From positions 763,001-827,000 of the forward strand of contig JACATO010000065.1 of the NCBI GenBank assembly GCA_018389105.1: 64,000 bases of DNA. Reading direction: 5' to 3'. A model generated the notes under the pieces. It worked only from the letters and a program-made list of their open reading frames with translations. It was not told the DNA's origin and did no database searches. Source of the stretch: Nautilus pompilius. Taxonomy: Eukaryota > Mollusca > Cephalopoda > Nautilida > Nautilidae. Within the stretch, counting starts at the first letter, position 1, and the number at the start of each line of letters is the position of its first letter. The translations under genes were made by a program, and so were the position numbers. Below are positions 1-11,642 of this stretch, in pieces.

Positions 1-415
1 TGCTACCCGCGAGATCGTTAACTTATCAACAGTTTTTTCAAAAACAAAATTGGCTTTCTCACTCTTTCCGAAGATTAATCGTCTTGATTACTTCATCGTC
101 TTTCTACGAACCGACCAAACCGTTAACTCAGATATCCGTGTTGCGATGGGAGGTTTTCCCGATTAGTAGTCAGACTGTTTTCTCAGATGTCTGCCTTTCA
201 CGGCTATCACAAATATTGTTCGAAACATCTGATAGACTACTGACGGAAAACACAAATCTAAACCGTGGAGTTGCTGTCAGTGCTCACCAAATGCCCTTAA
301 TCAGTATCTCTTTTTGTTGTTTGTTTTATTTTATCCCTGTGAATATTCATTGCTTCTCTCTCCTTTTCTACATCGTGAAAAAAATTCTGATTTTATTGCT
401 GCGTCGCAGTTTCAG

Positions 416-1078
416 AACTATCGAAGGTTTTGCGCCAGAAGTGTAATACTGGCCATGCCTAAGAGATCCATCGAACGTATTCAATACAGAAGCTTAATAA
501 GTGAGAGATATCGACGGATACTTGACACTGTCGTCTCGATACCGGCCATAAAGATCTTCCTGGCATACAACCAACCCTGGTGGAAACAGTCTCCGGTCAA
601 CGCGACAGACATCAATTCGGATCTCCCCACTCACTTCACGCTGGACTTCGGCAAGTCGAGGGTTTCCGGCAAACACGGGCTCATGGCGGTTTACGCAGAC
701 AAAGACATCGAGTACTGGGAAGCTCTTCAGAAGATCGGACGGCCTTTTGAGAAATCTCTTCAGGGCTCAAAGTTTTCAACGGAGGTTCTCAAGCACATCA
801 ATATCCACCTGGGTACAATCCTTAAAATGGGCAACGCTTCCATTCCCGAACCCATCAGCGGAGCCATGCAGATCTGGAAGGCCGACCCTTTCGGGGCCGC
901 CTGGCATCGCTGGAAGGCGGGCGTCAGGTGGCCTGACGTGATGAAGAAGGTGATGAGGCCGCATCCCAGAGAGAATCTGTACGTCATCGGGAGCGCTTAC
1001 GCCAGCGAAGACCTTCAGACTTGGGGGGAAGGCGCCCTCGAGACGGCAGACGAAGTTCTTCGCCAATATTTCAAATGA
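416..1078 (+). CDS. C-terminal exon of secreted L-amino-acid oxidase-like flavoprotein, copy A (partial gene)
   Basis: Last exon of a flavin amine oxidase. The family (achacin, aplysianin A, escapin) deaminates L-amino acids with FAD and releases H2O2; the products are antimicrobial secreted proteins. The exon opens after a TTTCAG acceptor at 411-415, in phase 0, with NYRRFCARSVILAMP, matching the FAD-domain strand before the substrate domain. Then come IPAIKIFLAYNQPWW, holding the conserved Lys and Trp-Trp, and WHRWKAG. Near the end is TWGEGALETADEVL, the C-terminal FAD/aromatic-cage motif, intact here. It encodes 220 residues and a TGA stop. It is roughly 60% identical by eye to the last exon of copy B and starts in the same phase at the same place, so the two are tandem duplicates. 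Upstream exons, including the dinucleotide fold, lie outside the window; I could not identify the preceding exon in bases 1-410. Family assignment is firm; substrate is unknown. Confidence 0.87.
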   Translation, partial: NYRRFCARSVILAMPKRSIERIQYRSLISERYRRILDTVVSIPAIKIFLAYNQPWWKQSPVNATDINSDLPTHFTLDFGKSRVSGKHGLMAVYADKDIEYWEALQKIGRPFEKSLQGSKFSTEVLKHINIHLGTILKMGNASIPEPISGAMQIWKADPFGAAWHRWKAGVRWPDVMKKVMRPHPRENLYVIGSAYASEDLQTWGEGALETADEVLRQYFK

Positions 1079-1157
1079 AAGGGGTCCGGAGCTTCGAACC
1101 CGCGCATGGCGTCGGGAGGGAGCCAGACTTTTCTAAGGTCGTGTTTCATGCCACTCG

Positions 1158-1163
1158 AATAAA
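1158..1163 (+). terminator. Poly(A) signal of oxidase copy A
   Basis: AATAAA 80 bases after the stop codon of copy A. A second AATAAA lies at 1218-1223, so two alternative 3' ends are possible. Confidence 0.6.
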
Positions 1164-1260
1164 TCTTTTTGTGCTTTACTGAAAGACATTTTATGGAAAA
1201 ACGTCTTAGATTATTGGAATAAATCTTGTGAAAGCTATTCGAAAAAGAAAAAAAAATAGT

Positions 1261-1321
1261 TTGTTTTTGTTTTTGTGTGTGTGTGTGTGTGCGTGTGTGC
1301 GTGTGTGTGTGTGTGCGTGCG
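1261..1321. repeat. (GT)n microsatellite
   Basis: Alternating GT with scattered GC steps, directly downstream of copy A's second poly(A) signal. Confidence 0.9.
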
Positions 1322-1919
1322 CATCACGAAATTTAAAACCTAGGATGCGGGCACAACAAAGTTAGCGTCAACCCGCACTCCTCTCCAAGTGTCCGGCCGG
1401 TGATCTCCCTTTACCGGGTTTTGTCATTCAAAGACCGAGCAGTCAAATGCAATATTGTGTAGATTCAGGTGGAAACAATTTTCCGAAAAGTGGCTAAAAC
1501 AGGTTTCAGAGTATCTTCTTTCTCCCCCCCCCACTTTTCTTCACCGGTCTGCACCGTGGCGACAGGGCAGGAACTCTGAAGATTTATCAGGATCTGTCCC
1601 CACCCCGACACCCACCCGGGACAGTTTTTCAGGACTTCTGACTGAGTTACACTTCTGTAGGCGACCTATAAGGTCTTTTTCTTCGGAAATCATCTATTTG
1701 CCCGTTAGGATTCAGACTGTCACAGAAGACCAGTGACTACTCAGAAAGCTACAGATCTGGAGGCGCTCTAATACGTCATCGTGACGTCGGTATAAACATC
1801 CGGCGGAACAGCCAAAACAAGACAGTTTTAGAGTGATGCAAAACCTCTGGCCATGGCTGTAAATCAGGAGATGGGAGGAAGTTTGAAACGAGTTTTTTCT
1901 TTGTTCTCTTTGTCAGTGA

Positions 1920-2066
1920 AATGACATTCCCATAATGCAATTGCTAGTTGACTACTGGATACCAGAAGATGAAAAAAACCCACGAGTGCAATAATTCTTT
2001 TCAATTTTAAGAGAGCAAAAGCAAAAACAGGATGGAGACCTGGTTTACTTTGCATTGTGGGAATAT
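1920..2066. repeat. Short palindromic-ended repeat (MITE-like), copy 1
   Basis: About 145 bp bounded by CATTCCCATAATGCAATTG on the left and the near-complement TTTGCATTGTGGGAATATTG on the right. The interior is AT-rich and not coding. The same terminal motif bounds a segment of similar size at 6864-7003. Confidence 0.4.
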
Positions 2067-2439
2067 TGTCTTAATTACACAGACTGTGAAACACTTTGTT
2101 TAGGGAACCATACAACACCCCAGTTTAATAAATACACTACTTCGGGTTTGAATTTATTTTAGATTTTTTTGGGTTTTTTTTTTACAAATTTATAATAGTC
2201 TCCAGGAATGAACCTAATTTTTTTTAATCTGAAAAAAACATACAAAGTAAATATTGACAAAATAACGTCAGCCTCGTTTTCAGTTACAAACACAGCCGAG
2301 TGACTTGCTGGTAAACAGTACTAATTATACCAGCGCCAGTTTACAATTCCACTGAGAATAAAAGTGATTATTAACAGAGAAAAAATCGGTTTTAACGAAG
2401 AAGCCTTAATTTAAAGAATTGGTCCATTGAAATACGTTT

Positions 2440-2790
2440 CACCCTGGAAATAATTTTTAAAAATGTCCCCACAATGCAATGATGCGGAGACTGACGCCTC
2501 AACTAAATCGGAGCGCAACTGTATCAGATCTTTGTTCTTTTACGGATGAGGATGGGAATGTCGACGACAGATGGTCAAACACAGCACCGTATAGTTTACA
2601 GTAGAAGCTACAACTTATCCCTGTGACCATCTTCGCCTCCGTCTGTTCTAGAAAAGAGAAATCTTTAAAGTTTATCTGGCTGGCCACACCTCCACAGAAC
2701 ACTTTATCCAGAATTTAAACCAATCCCCCCCAGCCATATCAGTAGTTTGAGAAGCAAAATGCAAGTTGTAGCAGCTCAGAAAGCAAAACA
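2440..2790 (-). repeat. Dispersed repeat, copy 1 (inverted relative to copy at 6.5 kb)
   Basis: The reverse complement of this segment matches 6510-6990. Over the best ~130 bases (around 2570-2700 versus 6650-6790) I count about ten differences, near 92% identity. Similarity continues more weakly on both sides, including a shared GCATTGTGGG / GAAACGTATT block. No transposase or reverse transcriptase is recognisable. Confidence 0.65.
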
Positions 2791-3104
2791 ATGCTTCTAA
2801 TTCTTTTTATTATTGATAAAAGGTAATATTACTATTTTTTCGACTAGCACTGCAATTCATCAGTCCATTCGGCGCTATCAGCTTTCTGAAGGCCCGGAAT
2901 TGCTTTGTAGAAGGGTTATCACCCTCGTTTCGCAAGTGGTTTATTTCGATCCAATTTCGTGTGCGATATACTTGGATTAACGGACGTTTTCGTCCTGGAA
3001 CCAACATAATATTAGTGATCTGATCGTTTTTTTTCCATAGTCAAGTGAGCTTATTTGCGAAACTGTCTAAACAAAATGGTGGTAAATACAAACTGGAAAC
3101 TCAG

Positions 3105-3125
3105 CTAATAATAATAATAATAATA

Positions 3126-3163
<38 letters not shown>
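3105..3163. repeat. (ATA)n microsatellite
   Basis: Near-perfect ATA/TAA trinucleotide run of about 58 bases with one interruption. Confidence 0.9.
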
Positions 3164-5708
3164 TGTACATCATGATGCTATATATATATAGACACAGACT
3201 TTAAGACTTTAAACCTTTAGTATACGTAACTGAACGCCCCGTCAGACTTACCCCAGTCACGAGATAAGCACACGATTATAACCCGGAAGAACAATTACGG
3301 GTCAGAGGAAGTCACGTGAAGAACAGAGGGTTCACAGGAACTGACAGGGGCAGATAATTCGGCAATGGCTCCACATTTTCATGATGCTTAATTGTAAGGA
3401 AACATAGCTTTTCTTACGTTTTCCCCCATCCTTGCTTGTAACGTATTGTCATCACTTAGAATCAGATGTGTCAAAACCTGATCTTATCCGACAACAAAAC
3501 ATCACACCATCACTCAGTATTTTTTACTGCTGTTGCTTTGTGTGGCAGACGCCTGGATGAAATTCTAAACGAAACAAAGCTCTCAATGACGTTCATAAGT
3601 CAGTAATCGAATAACAATTTAAACAAGCAAGATGATTGAGTCGATCATATGCGATATCCTGTTACAAAAAAATCGGAGAGACTTCATAAAACGTTCTTCT
3701 TTCTCTAGCTCAAAACATCATTAAATCTGTGACAGATGGACTACATCGAATAGTAAAGCGAAAAAGTCCAGTCAATGTCAGCCAGCCAGGAGTTACCGAA
3801 CAGGATAACGGATATGTGCAGTGTTTAGTGGCTTGGAAGGTGGGCATTATGATAAAACAACCACAAAGCGATAGGAACTCCACAATTCAAGATAACATGT
3901 TTTAATAGATTGTTTATCTGCCTTTTCATGTTGGTTTTTTACTCGATCATTAAAGTTTTAAAAAGCAGGTAACATTTTTTTCTTAACGTGCTTATAATTG
4001 TGAATGCCAGTGTATGTATGCTTCTCTCTCTCTCTCTCTGTGGTGTTAGGATAGGATTGCATAATGTCGTAAATATCAACGACGTTCTGGATTCTGGTAA
4101 AACGTGCTCACCTTTCTCAAAAAGTTGCCCGTCCAGACGATTGTTTAGCGGGACTCTCTTGAAGATAATTACCGCAATACCTCTGTAGCAAAAGACGATA
4201 TCACAGAACCTTTTATTGTGGAATTGTCAAGCCTTTATCACTCGGTAAAGATGATGTGGGAATATCAAATTTTAAGGTAAATTTTATTAGGAGAGACTGA
4301 AGCCCGCAATGAGTTTCAAGAGCTGTAGACCTAAGGTCTAGCCTAGGAAATACAAGTGTGGAAATCCGTCAGTGACAGGATATGACTCACCCGACATAAA
4401 GATTGACATTTATAAAAAAAAAAAAAGAATTAATATTTAAAAGCAAATTTCGAAATGTGGGCCCTCTTATGGATATACGAATATGACTACGGTGAAGCCA
4501 ACATTAGCTTTGCATCAGAACTTAAAATGTAAGTCCACGAACATATGTCAGGTGATCAGACTCTCTCTGAAGTAGATCCGTAGTAAACGGCTTCAAGCGA
4601 GTCGACGTGGCTAGAGGGGTTTTGCGTAGTGCGATGAGTTGTCATCTTAATCCATTGACGTCAGTGGCTGGCCGCCCTGCAGGGGCCGTGTCCGCTGTTT
4701 ACAGACGCTGGCGATGAACGGATGATCGGAGGAATGGCTCTGCGAAACAGGTTAGTTACTGGCACCCACTATCTGTGAACACTTTGCTGCCAATAAAAAA
4801 GCGTTTTGGCGTCCAGATCCAGACAAACTAACAGGAAGCACCTTTACCCCGCGAGGTCTCGAGCCCCCCGGGAGGGGTTCGGGTCGTTGGACAAGGGTTA
4901 GGTCCGGTTTCTGGTGAAGGTCGGTTTAATGTGATTCCACGATGGCGGCGGTATTAGGATGTTGTGGGGGGAGGGGCTACGACTGACAGAAAGACTCCCC
5001 TGGTCTGGCTGAGATTGTGAGATGGGGGTGGGGCCCACCAACAACTGTAACGAGAGCTCTTGTTCCAGGGCGAAAACACCCAGATCCACAAGGTTAGGGC
5101 CATCACCGCATCTCCTTAGAGCCAGCAACGTCTCTTGTAAATATATAAAGTCCAGAAACCTACTCCCAGCGAATCCGCACGGTCCTGGACACGACCTTAA
5201 CCCTCTGGTGACAAGCAGAGCCAGGTATGGAAATCAGAATCTGCTTCTCAAGTGCGCGTGGAACAGCTACACACAGTTTCCTGGTGGTCTCATCTTCCAG
5301 TACCAACCACGCTGATAGTCTCGTGATTGTTGTCTTAGACAAACATCGTCCCCCCGATTAGTGCGAGTAGTGTGTAAGGGTTTCCAGGCCCCACCGCATC
5401 AGAAGACCGTCGTCGGTTCGCTCAACTCTCCAGGGCGAAACGAACACATATAAGGAGGTGCCACCACACATCCCTCTCCTAGCAGATGCTATTGCACCAC
5501 TATTCTGAAAACCCATTAAAAGTATTTTGGTTCCATTTATTTAGAAAGCATATTTTATAAAAGAAATTTAAAACACAACGTTCAATGTATCACCGTGTGG
5601 CATGTGACATTGAAAAAATAAATGGGCTTTTTAAAGTACAGAAGCCGGTGTTCAGCTGTCGGCCGGGGCCTGTCTACACGTAGTAGGAGGCACCAGGTTG
5701 GCTCTACA

Positions 5709-5814
5709 CCGGTTTATCTCGCCTGCCTCGTTCTGAAACAAACCTGATACACTCAAAACCACCGGTTTATCTCGCCTGCCTCGTTCTGAAACAAACCTGA
5801 TGCATTCGAAACAC
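5709..5814. repeat. 53-bp tandem duplication (2 copies)
   Basis: Two adjacent 53-bp units beginning CCGGTTTATCTCGCCTGCCT, with differences confined to the last ~15 bases of the unit. Not coding as far as I can see. Confidence 0.85.
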
Positions 5815-6509
5815 AGACACGGGAACTGGAAACTCACCCAAATTTGGAGATATTTTCAACAGTCAAGCGTTAATAGGCATTTGTGTGTGTGTGTTGATTC
5901 ATAATAAATATTGATCTGACATTGGCGTCTGAAATCTAAATTCGAGCTGTTAGTTAATAAAGGTAGCTTTTTTCAGAATTCAGTTTTGATGTGATTTAAT
6001 TAAAATATACAGATCTTGCGTTTGAATTTCAAATACAAATATTCGCCAGTGATTGTTTGCTGGGTTATTTGTAAGCAGGTCTGAGCGTGTTGCACGGTAA
6101 AGTCCAACAAAGTTTTATTTGATACTTGCAGAACACCAGAGGCCTGACTTGACCTGTCAGGTTGACTACACAAACAATGGCCGTGGGTAAAAAGCTGTGT
6201 TTTAGGTGCATTAATCAATTAAATTCTTCATCTCTGGCTATGGATAAAAAACGGAAACCTGCTTTCTACTGTGAAACTTATAAGATCCACCTGCCTTAAG
6301 CTTCGCCCGTTTCCTTCATATTAACGACTGATTTCTCCTATTAAAAGCCCACCGTCATCCCCAGCAGTCAGCTGTTTAAAAGAAGTAAATTAAATGAAGT
6401 CACTGTACACGAAACCAATATGCAAGAAAGTGAAGTTAGCTGTTGGTCAGGCAGAACCAGTATTACTATCTCTCTGAAATAAATCGCCACGTCTGCACAA
6501 GTGAATAAT

Positions 6510-6990
6510 AAAAGAATTTAAATTCTTGTTTTGCTTGCTGAGCTGCTGCAGTTTTCATTTTGGTTCTTAAATTACTGATATGGCTGTTTTTTTTTTTGTG
6601 GAAAAACAGAATTGTATAAGCCAGTGGTTCCTGGATAAAGTGTTCTGTGGAGGTATGGCCAGCCAGATAAACTTAAAAGATTTCTCTTTCTTAGAACAGA
6701 CGGAGGCGAAGATGGTCACAGGGATAAGTAGTAGCTTCCACTGTAAGCTATACGGTGCTGTGTTTGACTATCTGTCGTCGACATTCCGAACCTCATCCGT
6801 AAGACCCCGTAAAGTTTATAAAACGATAGCTATATAGAATCTGAACCAAGTTGCTATTCCCTGATAATTCCCACAATGCACTGCTGCTGAAGCTGATACC
6901 CCGGTCAACCGAAAACACGGTAAGGTTCGTGATAAAGATCCACGACGTCCCAGAGTTAGGGTTTCGTTAAGGCGTCATTCTTCATACAAT
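6510..6990 (+). repeat. Dispersed repeat, copy 2
   Basis: Opposite-orientation partner of the repeat at 2440-2790. It holds an 85-codon open frame, but most differences from copy 1 change the amino acid (F/L, C/S, Y/H), so I do not treat it as a gene. Confidence 0.65.
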
Positions 6991-7003
6991 TGCATTATGG
7001 GAA
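6864..7003. repeat. Short palindromic-ended repeat (MITE-like), copy 2
   Basis: About 140 bp bounded by ATTCCCACAATGCACTG and AATTGCATTATGGGAATATT. It has the same ends as 1920-2066 but a different interior, and overlaps the right part of the dispersed repeat. Confidence 0.4.
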
Positions 7004-8218
7004 TATTTTTTTTAAATTATTTTCAGGAAGAAACGTATTCTGATGAACTCTCATTTATGTAAAACTAGATCATCAGAGCAAAGCGATCAGATTATTTAAA
7101 AAGTCAAACTCCAACAGTTGGGTTCACGCCTGTTATGCAATAAAAGCTACTTTTCAACTTAAACGACCGAAATTACGTCAGAGTTACAAACAACTGAGTG
7201 AGAAGTTTGAGATAAATCGGCCAATGGAAAACCGTTGTATAGAACCACTGGCCGAAGCCTGGCAATCAGCAAAATGGGTAGCAGCACAGGATGCTATAAT
7301 CAATGAACCTCTTTTCCTACAATGTTCTCAATCAGACCACCTGCTATATTTATTCAGTCTCTTACATAAAGCAGCTTAGTATTCAATGCGGATGTGGGCA
7401 GGTAGAGCAGTAGAAGATGAAGCAGGTGTTTACGATGTAAGTTTGGATGGCGAGGAAGGTAATGTAAAGGTACCAGAACGAGTTGTCTGTAGCAGCTACC
7501 GAGCAGAGGCAAGTACATTTAAAAACTGAATACCTGTTTTCATTTGACGCACCCTGCCAGGTAAACATCCTTATTGACACTAAGTCTCATCTAAATCTCT
7601 AAAGAATGCAGAAGAGCGGGACTGTAGTTACAAGAGCGATGAATGAATCATGAGCTCGTGGGGCTCTCTGAAAAAGGTTTCGCTTATTGTTGCAACAGGG
7701 GCCAAAACATCCCGGTCTACCAGGCAAAGGAAACGTTGACAGAACTTCCAAAAATGCCACTGAACTATCTCAGAGTAAACATGGTGGTACTGGCTTCTCC
7801 GGCACGAAACCACGTGTCAACCGCTGGGTTGAATCTGTAAATAAAGCATTCCTTTATTTGGAAATTAGAACCAGGAAATTCACGAAAAGATCTCCACGGG
7901 TTACCCAGAGTTTATCAGGCTGCCTACTGTAGGACTAGAAGTTGTAATTAAACTGAGGGCGATTAGAAACAGTTAGTTACCACTTAGGTTTTCTTGGCTT
8001 TTATCGATCCTGTGAGCATGCTTCGATCTATTGTGGTGAGCAATTTCAAGATATTACCGAAACTTCTAGCAACTTTTTACAAATTCACTTTTTAAACAGA
8101 TTTAGTCCTACTGTCTTAAGCAGGTAGAGTATAGATCGCTTGTTTTCTTTGTGAGCAGCCAGTAAAACCGTGATATTTCCATCAGCAGATAATAGGGTTC
8201 GTATACCTGAAGTATATA

Positions 8219-8479
8219 TCAGCGGTCATACCATAAAGGTTTAAATGTCTTGCAACTCCATTCAGTCGATAAATGAAAGTATGATACAGATGTCGGAGCA
8301 GCTAGACCAGCAAACTTCTCAGCTGGTACATCGTTACCTTCAGCCGGAGCTGTCATTTTACCAAAATCTATATAACCCGTGAAACTATCGCTGTTTGCTT
8401 CGTCATCCACACGAGATTTACTAGCAGCATCCAAGTTACTAGTTGGATGCTTCAGATTGATTCTATTTCTATTGTTCAT
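8219..8479 (-). pseudogene. Possible P-element/THAP9-like transposase fragment
   Basis: An 86-codon frame contains TGYIDFGK, a following ND, and SVSYFHL. The order resembles the G-[YF]-[IV]-D-[FL]-G ... P-V-[AG]-Y-F core of P-element/THAP9-type transposases. The match is short, no THAP domain or flanking transposase segments were found, and no terminal repeats were identified. A chance frame is a real alternative. Confidence 0.3.
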
Positions 8480-10381
8480 ATCACCATTAAATGTGTAGTC
8501 ATCTACATACTTTTTATTGCTAAATATTGATCATTTTCCCCAAGGTTAAATCAATCATTAAATATGCAGGGCTACTAGCATAACGTATTTGGCCGTATGT
8601 ATATAATATCGATGACTGACCTGTTCTGCAACAAATGACCATCATCAACTGTTATTGCATTGTGAAAAGTTTTCACTTTAGCATCAACATTTCTATTGAG
8701 AATCCGGTCCTTTTCTAATGGAGATTTAAATATGTTTGTAGTAAAGGGAAATTTTGTCTTAAGGTTTTCCTTTTAACCTGTTACTCAATGGACCACTGTC
8801 CTCCCATCCTCACATTTCAACTCATTGCCCCCCAATGACGTCATCTCTGATTCTCGCGTTAGAAACCTAATTATTATTTTCACCAAAAGAATCTCTTTCT
8901 ATTCAAAATATATTTATGTCGCACCTAAATTATCTGAAGAAGTTTTGCTAACCTAATTTTGACATTAAGATAAGACTCCCATCCCATCAATATTTCCCTT
9001 CAATTCTTGCCACGATCTTTAAAACAACCAAGCATGTTAATGAATAAGATGGCGGGTTTTGATGAATGTGGGCACAAAGTGCGACATTTGTCGTTTATTA
9101 CAGAAATAAATGGAAAGACTTGGTGCCATGCTGTACATAGATATTTTTCATCAATTCGTAAATATAATTCAGTTATTTTAAAATTATAAAATCTAAGTTT
9201 ACTTTTAGACGCTTTTAGACTATTAGGAAAGTAATAGATTTCTCAATTCCTGGTTGAAAAATAACTTTAAATTAATTTATGCAAGATTTATGGTGATACC
9301 TGACAGTAGTAAAGCCTTAAAAATAAAAAAAAACTGGTCTAAATCTGCGATAGTTTAAACCTCATCAATGACAGTGGACAACTATTGATAATTCCGGATA
9401 ACGATAAGAATTGGCGAAAGAAGGTTTTAGAATTTCTAAAGACTTTAAACTCTAACCTGTTAAGGACAGTTATTTCACACACAGTGTATGTGAAAATCTG
9501 TTTCCCACTTGAGAGCTGAAATTGAGAAGTTACACACAAAATCATCCATGGTCTCTGAGACCAGATAAATAGAGCAAAGATGATGTTATTATATCCAAAA
9601 CAGTAACTTTTAGTGCTAGTTCGTTCTATGCACAGGACTGTGTGTGTGCTGTCAGGTTTGGGCAAGAAAAATTCATAAAAAATGTAAATAAGAAACGTTC
9701 GTTCAGAAAACAGAAGGAGAAAAATAAGATATTAGCTGGGATCTAAAAATACATCTTAATGGCAGTTCTCCACGCTGGTGCTGGAAGCGCACGTACTGGT
9801 TTGGTGTTTGACGGATATCACAGTAAATCTACCAAGGATGCTGAAAAGATCAAAAGAAGATCAGATGTCTTTTTTGCTATCACATCTTCCAGATATAAAA
9901 TCCATCAATGATGTCGGTTTCTGGTTTGCTTAGAAAGAAAGAGAAAGCTGATGGACTTTTTGGCTGATGACCGGCTAAACCTGATCTTAAATAAAAACCG
10001 TAAAGAAAAGTGTTTCAGGGTGACCAAAGAGCAGTCTGAAGAAGTCGCATTCATGGTAAGTTTTCCTGGAGAGACTGGTACTCATATTTCCGCTCGTTAT
10101 GCCGCAGATGATACAAATTTTCATATTCTTTGTTTGGCTTTCAGCAACGAAATAGGGCCGCAGTAAATTAACTGGATTGTGATTTATTGGCTAAAAATGA
10201 ACGGATAGGACCGTATATATATATAAATTTTTTTGTTTTGTTTTATAACGCATTGTTTTACCGCTTGAATACAGAAACAAACAGAATTTTAACCATTAAT
10301 GTTTGATAAAATTAATAATAATGTGAAAGGTTTTGTGTCTGGGTATGTTCTCTGTGTTGTTGGCGAAACAGTTGGATGATG

Positions 10382-10712
10382 TTAAAGTAACGTTGATTTT
10401 GGGCTTAACCTACGGCCGGGACAGAGCTAAAGTAACGTTAATTCTGCGGTTAACCTACGGCCGGGACAGAGCTTAAGTAACGTTAATTCTGGGCTTAACC
10501 TACGGCCGGGATAGAGCTTAAGTAACGTTAATTCTGGGCTTACGGCCGGGACAGAATTAAAGTACCGTTGATTCTGGGCTTAACCTACGGCCGGGACAGA
10601 GCTTAAGTAACGTTAATTCTGGGCTTACGGCCGGGACAGAGTTAAAGTACCGTAATTCTGAGGTTAACCTACGGCCGGGACAGAGTTAAAGTACCGTTAA
10701 TTCTGAGGTTAA
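10382..10712. repeat. 45-bp tandem array, about 8 units
   Basis: Units of 38-46 bp built on TTAAAGTAACGTTAATTCTG, then GGCTTAACCTACGGCCGGGA, then CAGAGC. Two units lack the internal AACCT block. Each unit carries palindromes AACGTT and CGGCCG. The last unit runs out at 10712. Not coding. Confidence 0.9.
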
Positions 10713-11496
10713 CACTGATCTAAAATCTAAGGACATGTTCCAATCTAAAGATATGTTTATAAAGCTTTGTGCTGGTGACTGGTGACCTTCTTTTTAACTG
10801 TCCTGGGTCCAGAAATATTTCAGTTGATTTTTAAAAATGTACGCGGTTCAGTCTGAAACAGAAACCGCAAACTGAAAGTGTGGCCGTAATTTCGCAGAAA
10901 GGATAAAGAGGGGGGCGCGCCCTAACTCTCCGGGTGGGCTGGGTGGCGCGAGCCGTGGCCTACCGAACTGAACGCGGTATCCCGACTTAGTCTTTGCTAA
11001 GTAAGCGAGACGACCGGTGTATTCCTCGTAGGTGTTCGGAATAGTAGCGCAGTTATCCCCGTAGAGGGAGGGAGGGGGGGGGAACCCGGTGTCAGGAATG
11101 GCGTCGGCTGCTCAGCTCCTCGCCCGACCGGAATGGGAATATGGAGACGTGGCGGGGCGGTGGGGGTCGCCACCTGTACTCCGCCAGCATTTACCGAGGT
11201 TTACGGACTAATATGGCCAGGGTCGGAGTAATTCGTCTCTCTGTACCAGGTGAATTGAATACGCGATGCCAGACTCCAGCATCCACAGGAATTTCCCCCG
11301 CCTGTGTGTGTAAGCTCTGGTCCCGGCCGCCTCTCAGACTTCTGTTGCAGATTTTAGCAAATTAGCGAAGTATCGGGCAACAGAACGGACGCCTCAAGGA
11401 ATCCTGGTAAGATAAGGGCGATTTAGGAGCAGTGGAAATGGCGGCGGAAGGGGGGGGACCGCCCCTCGTGGATGGTAAAAGATCTTATATTGATTG

Positions 11497-11642
11497 CTCT
11501 CCTGTCGGATTCCTGCATAATCGAGGGTACATAGACCTTCAGGGGCCGTAACTCCGCTCCTCCCCTTTCTCTCCTGTCGGATTCCTGCATAATCGAGGGT
11601 ACATAGACCTTCAGGGGCCGTAACTCCGCTCCTCCCCTTTCT
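11497..11642. repeat. 72-bp tandem duplication (2 copies)
   Basis: Two essentially identical 72-bp units starting CTCTCCTGTCGGATTCCTGC and ending in CTCCCCTTT. Because 72 is a multiple of three, they produce a spurious repeated 24-residue peptide on the minus strand. Confidence 0.9.

Noticed and set aside
84..446. Upstream exon of oxidase copy A
   Set aside because: No segment gives both a donor in phase 0 and residues resembling copy B exon 6.
6580..6837. 85-codon frame shared by two dispersed repeats
   Set aside because: Most differences between the copies are non-synonymous and there is no domain; no sign of protein constraint.
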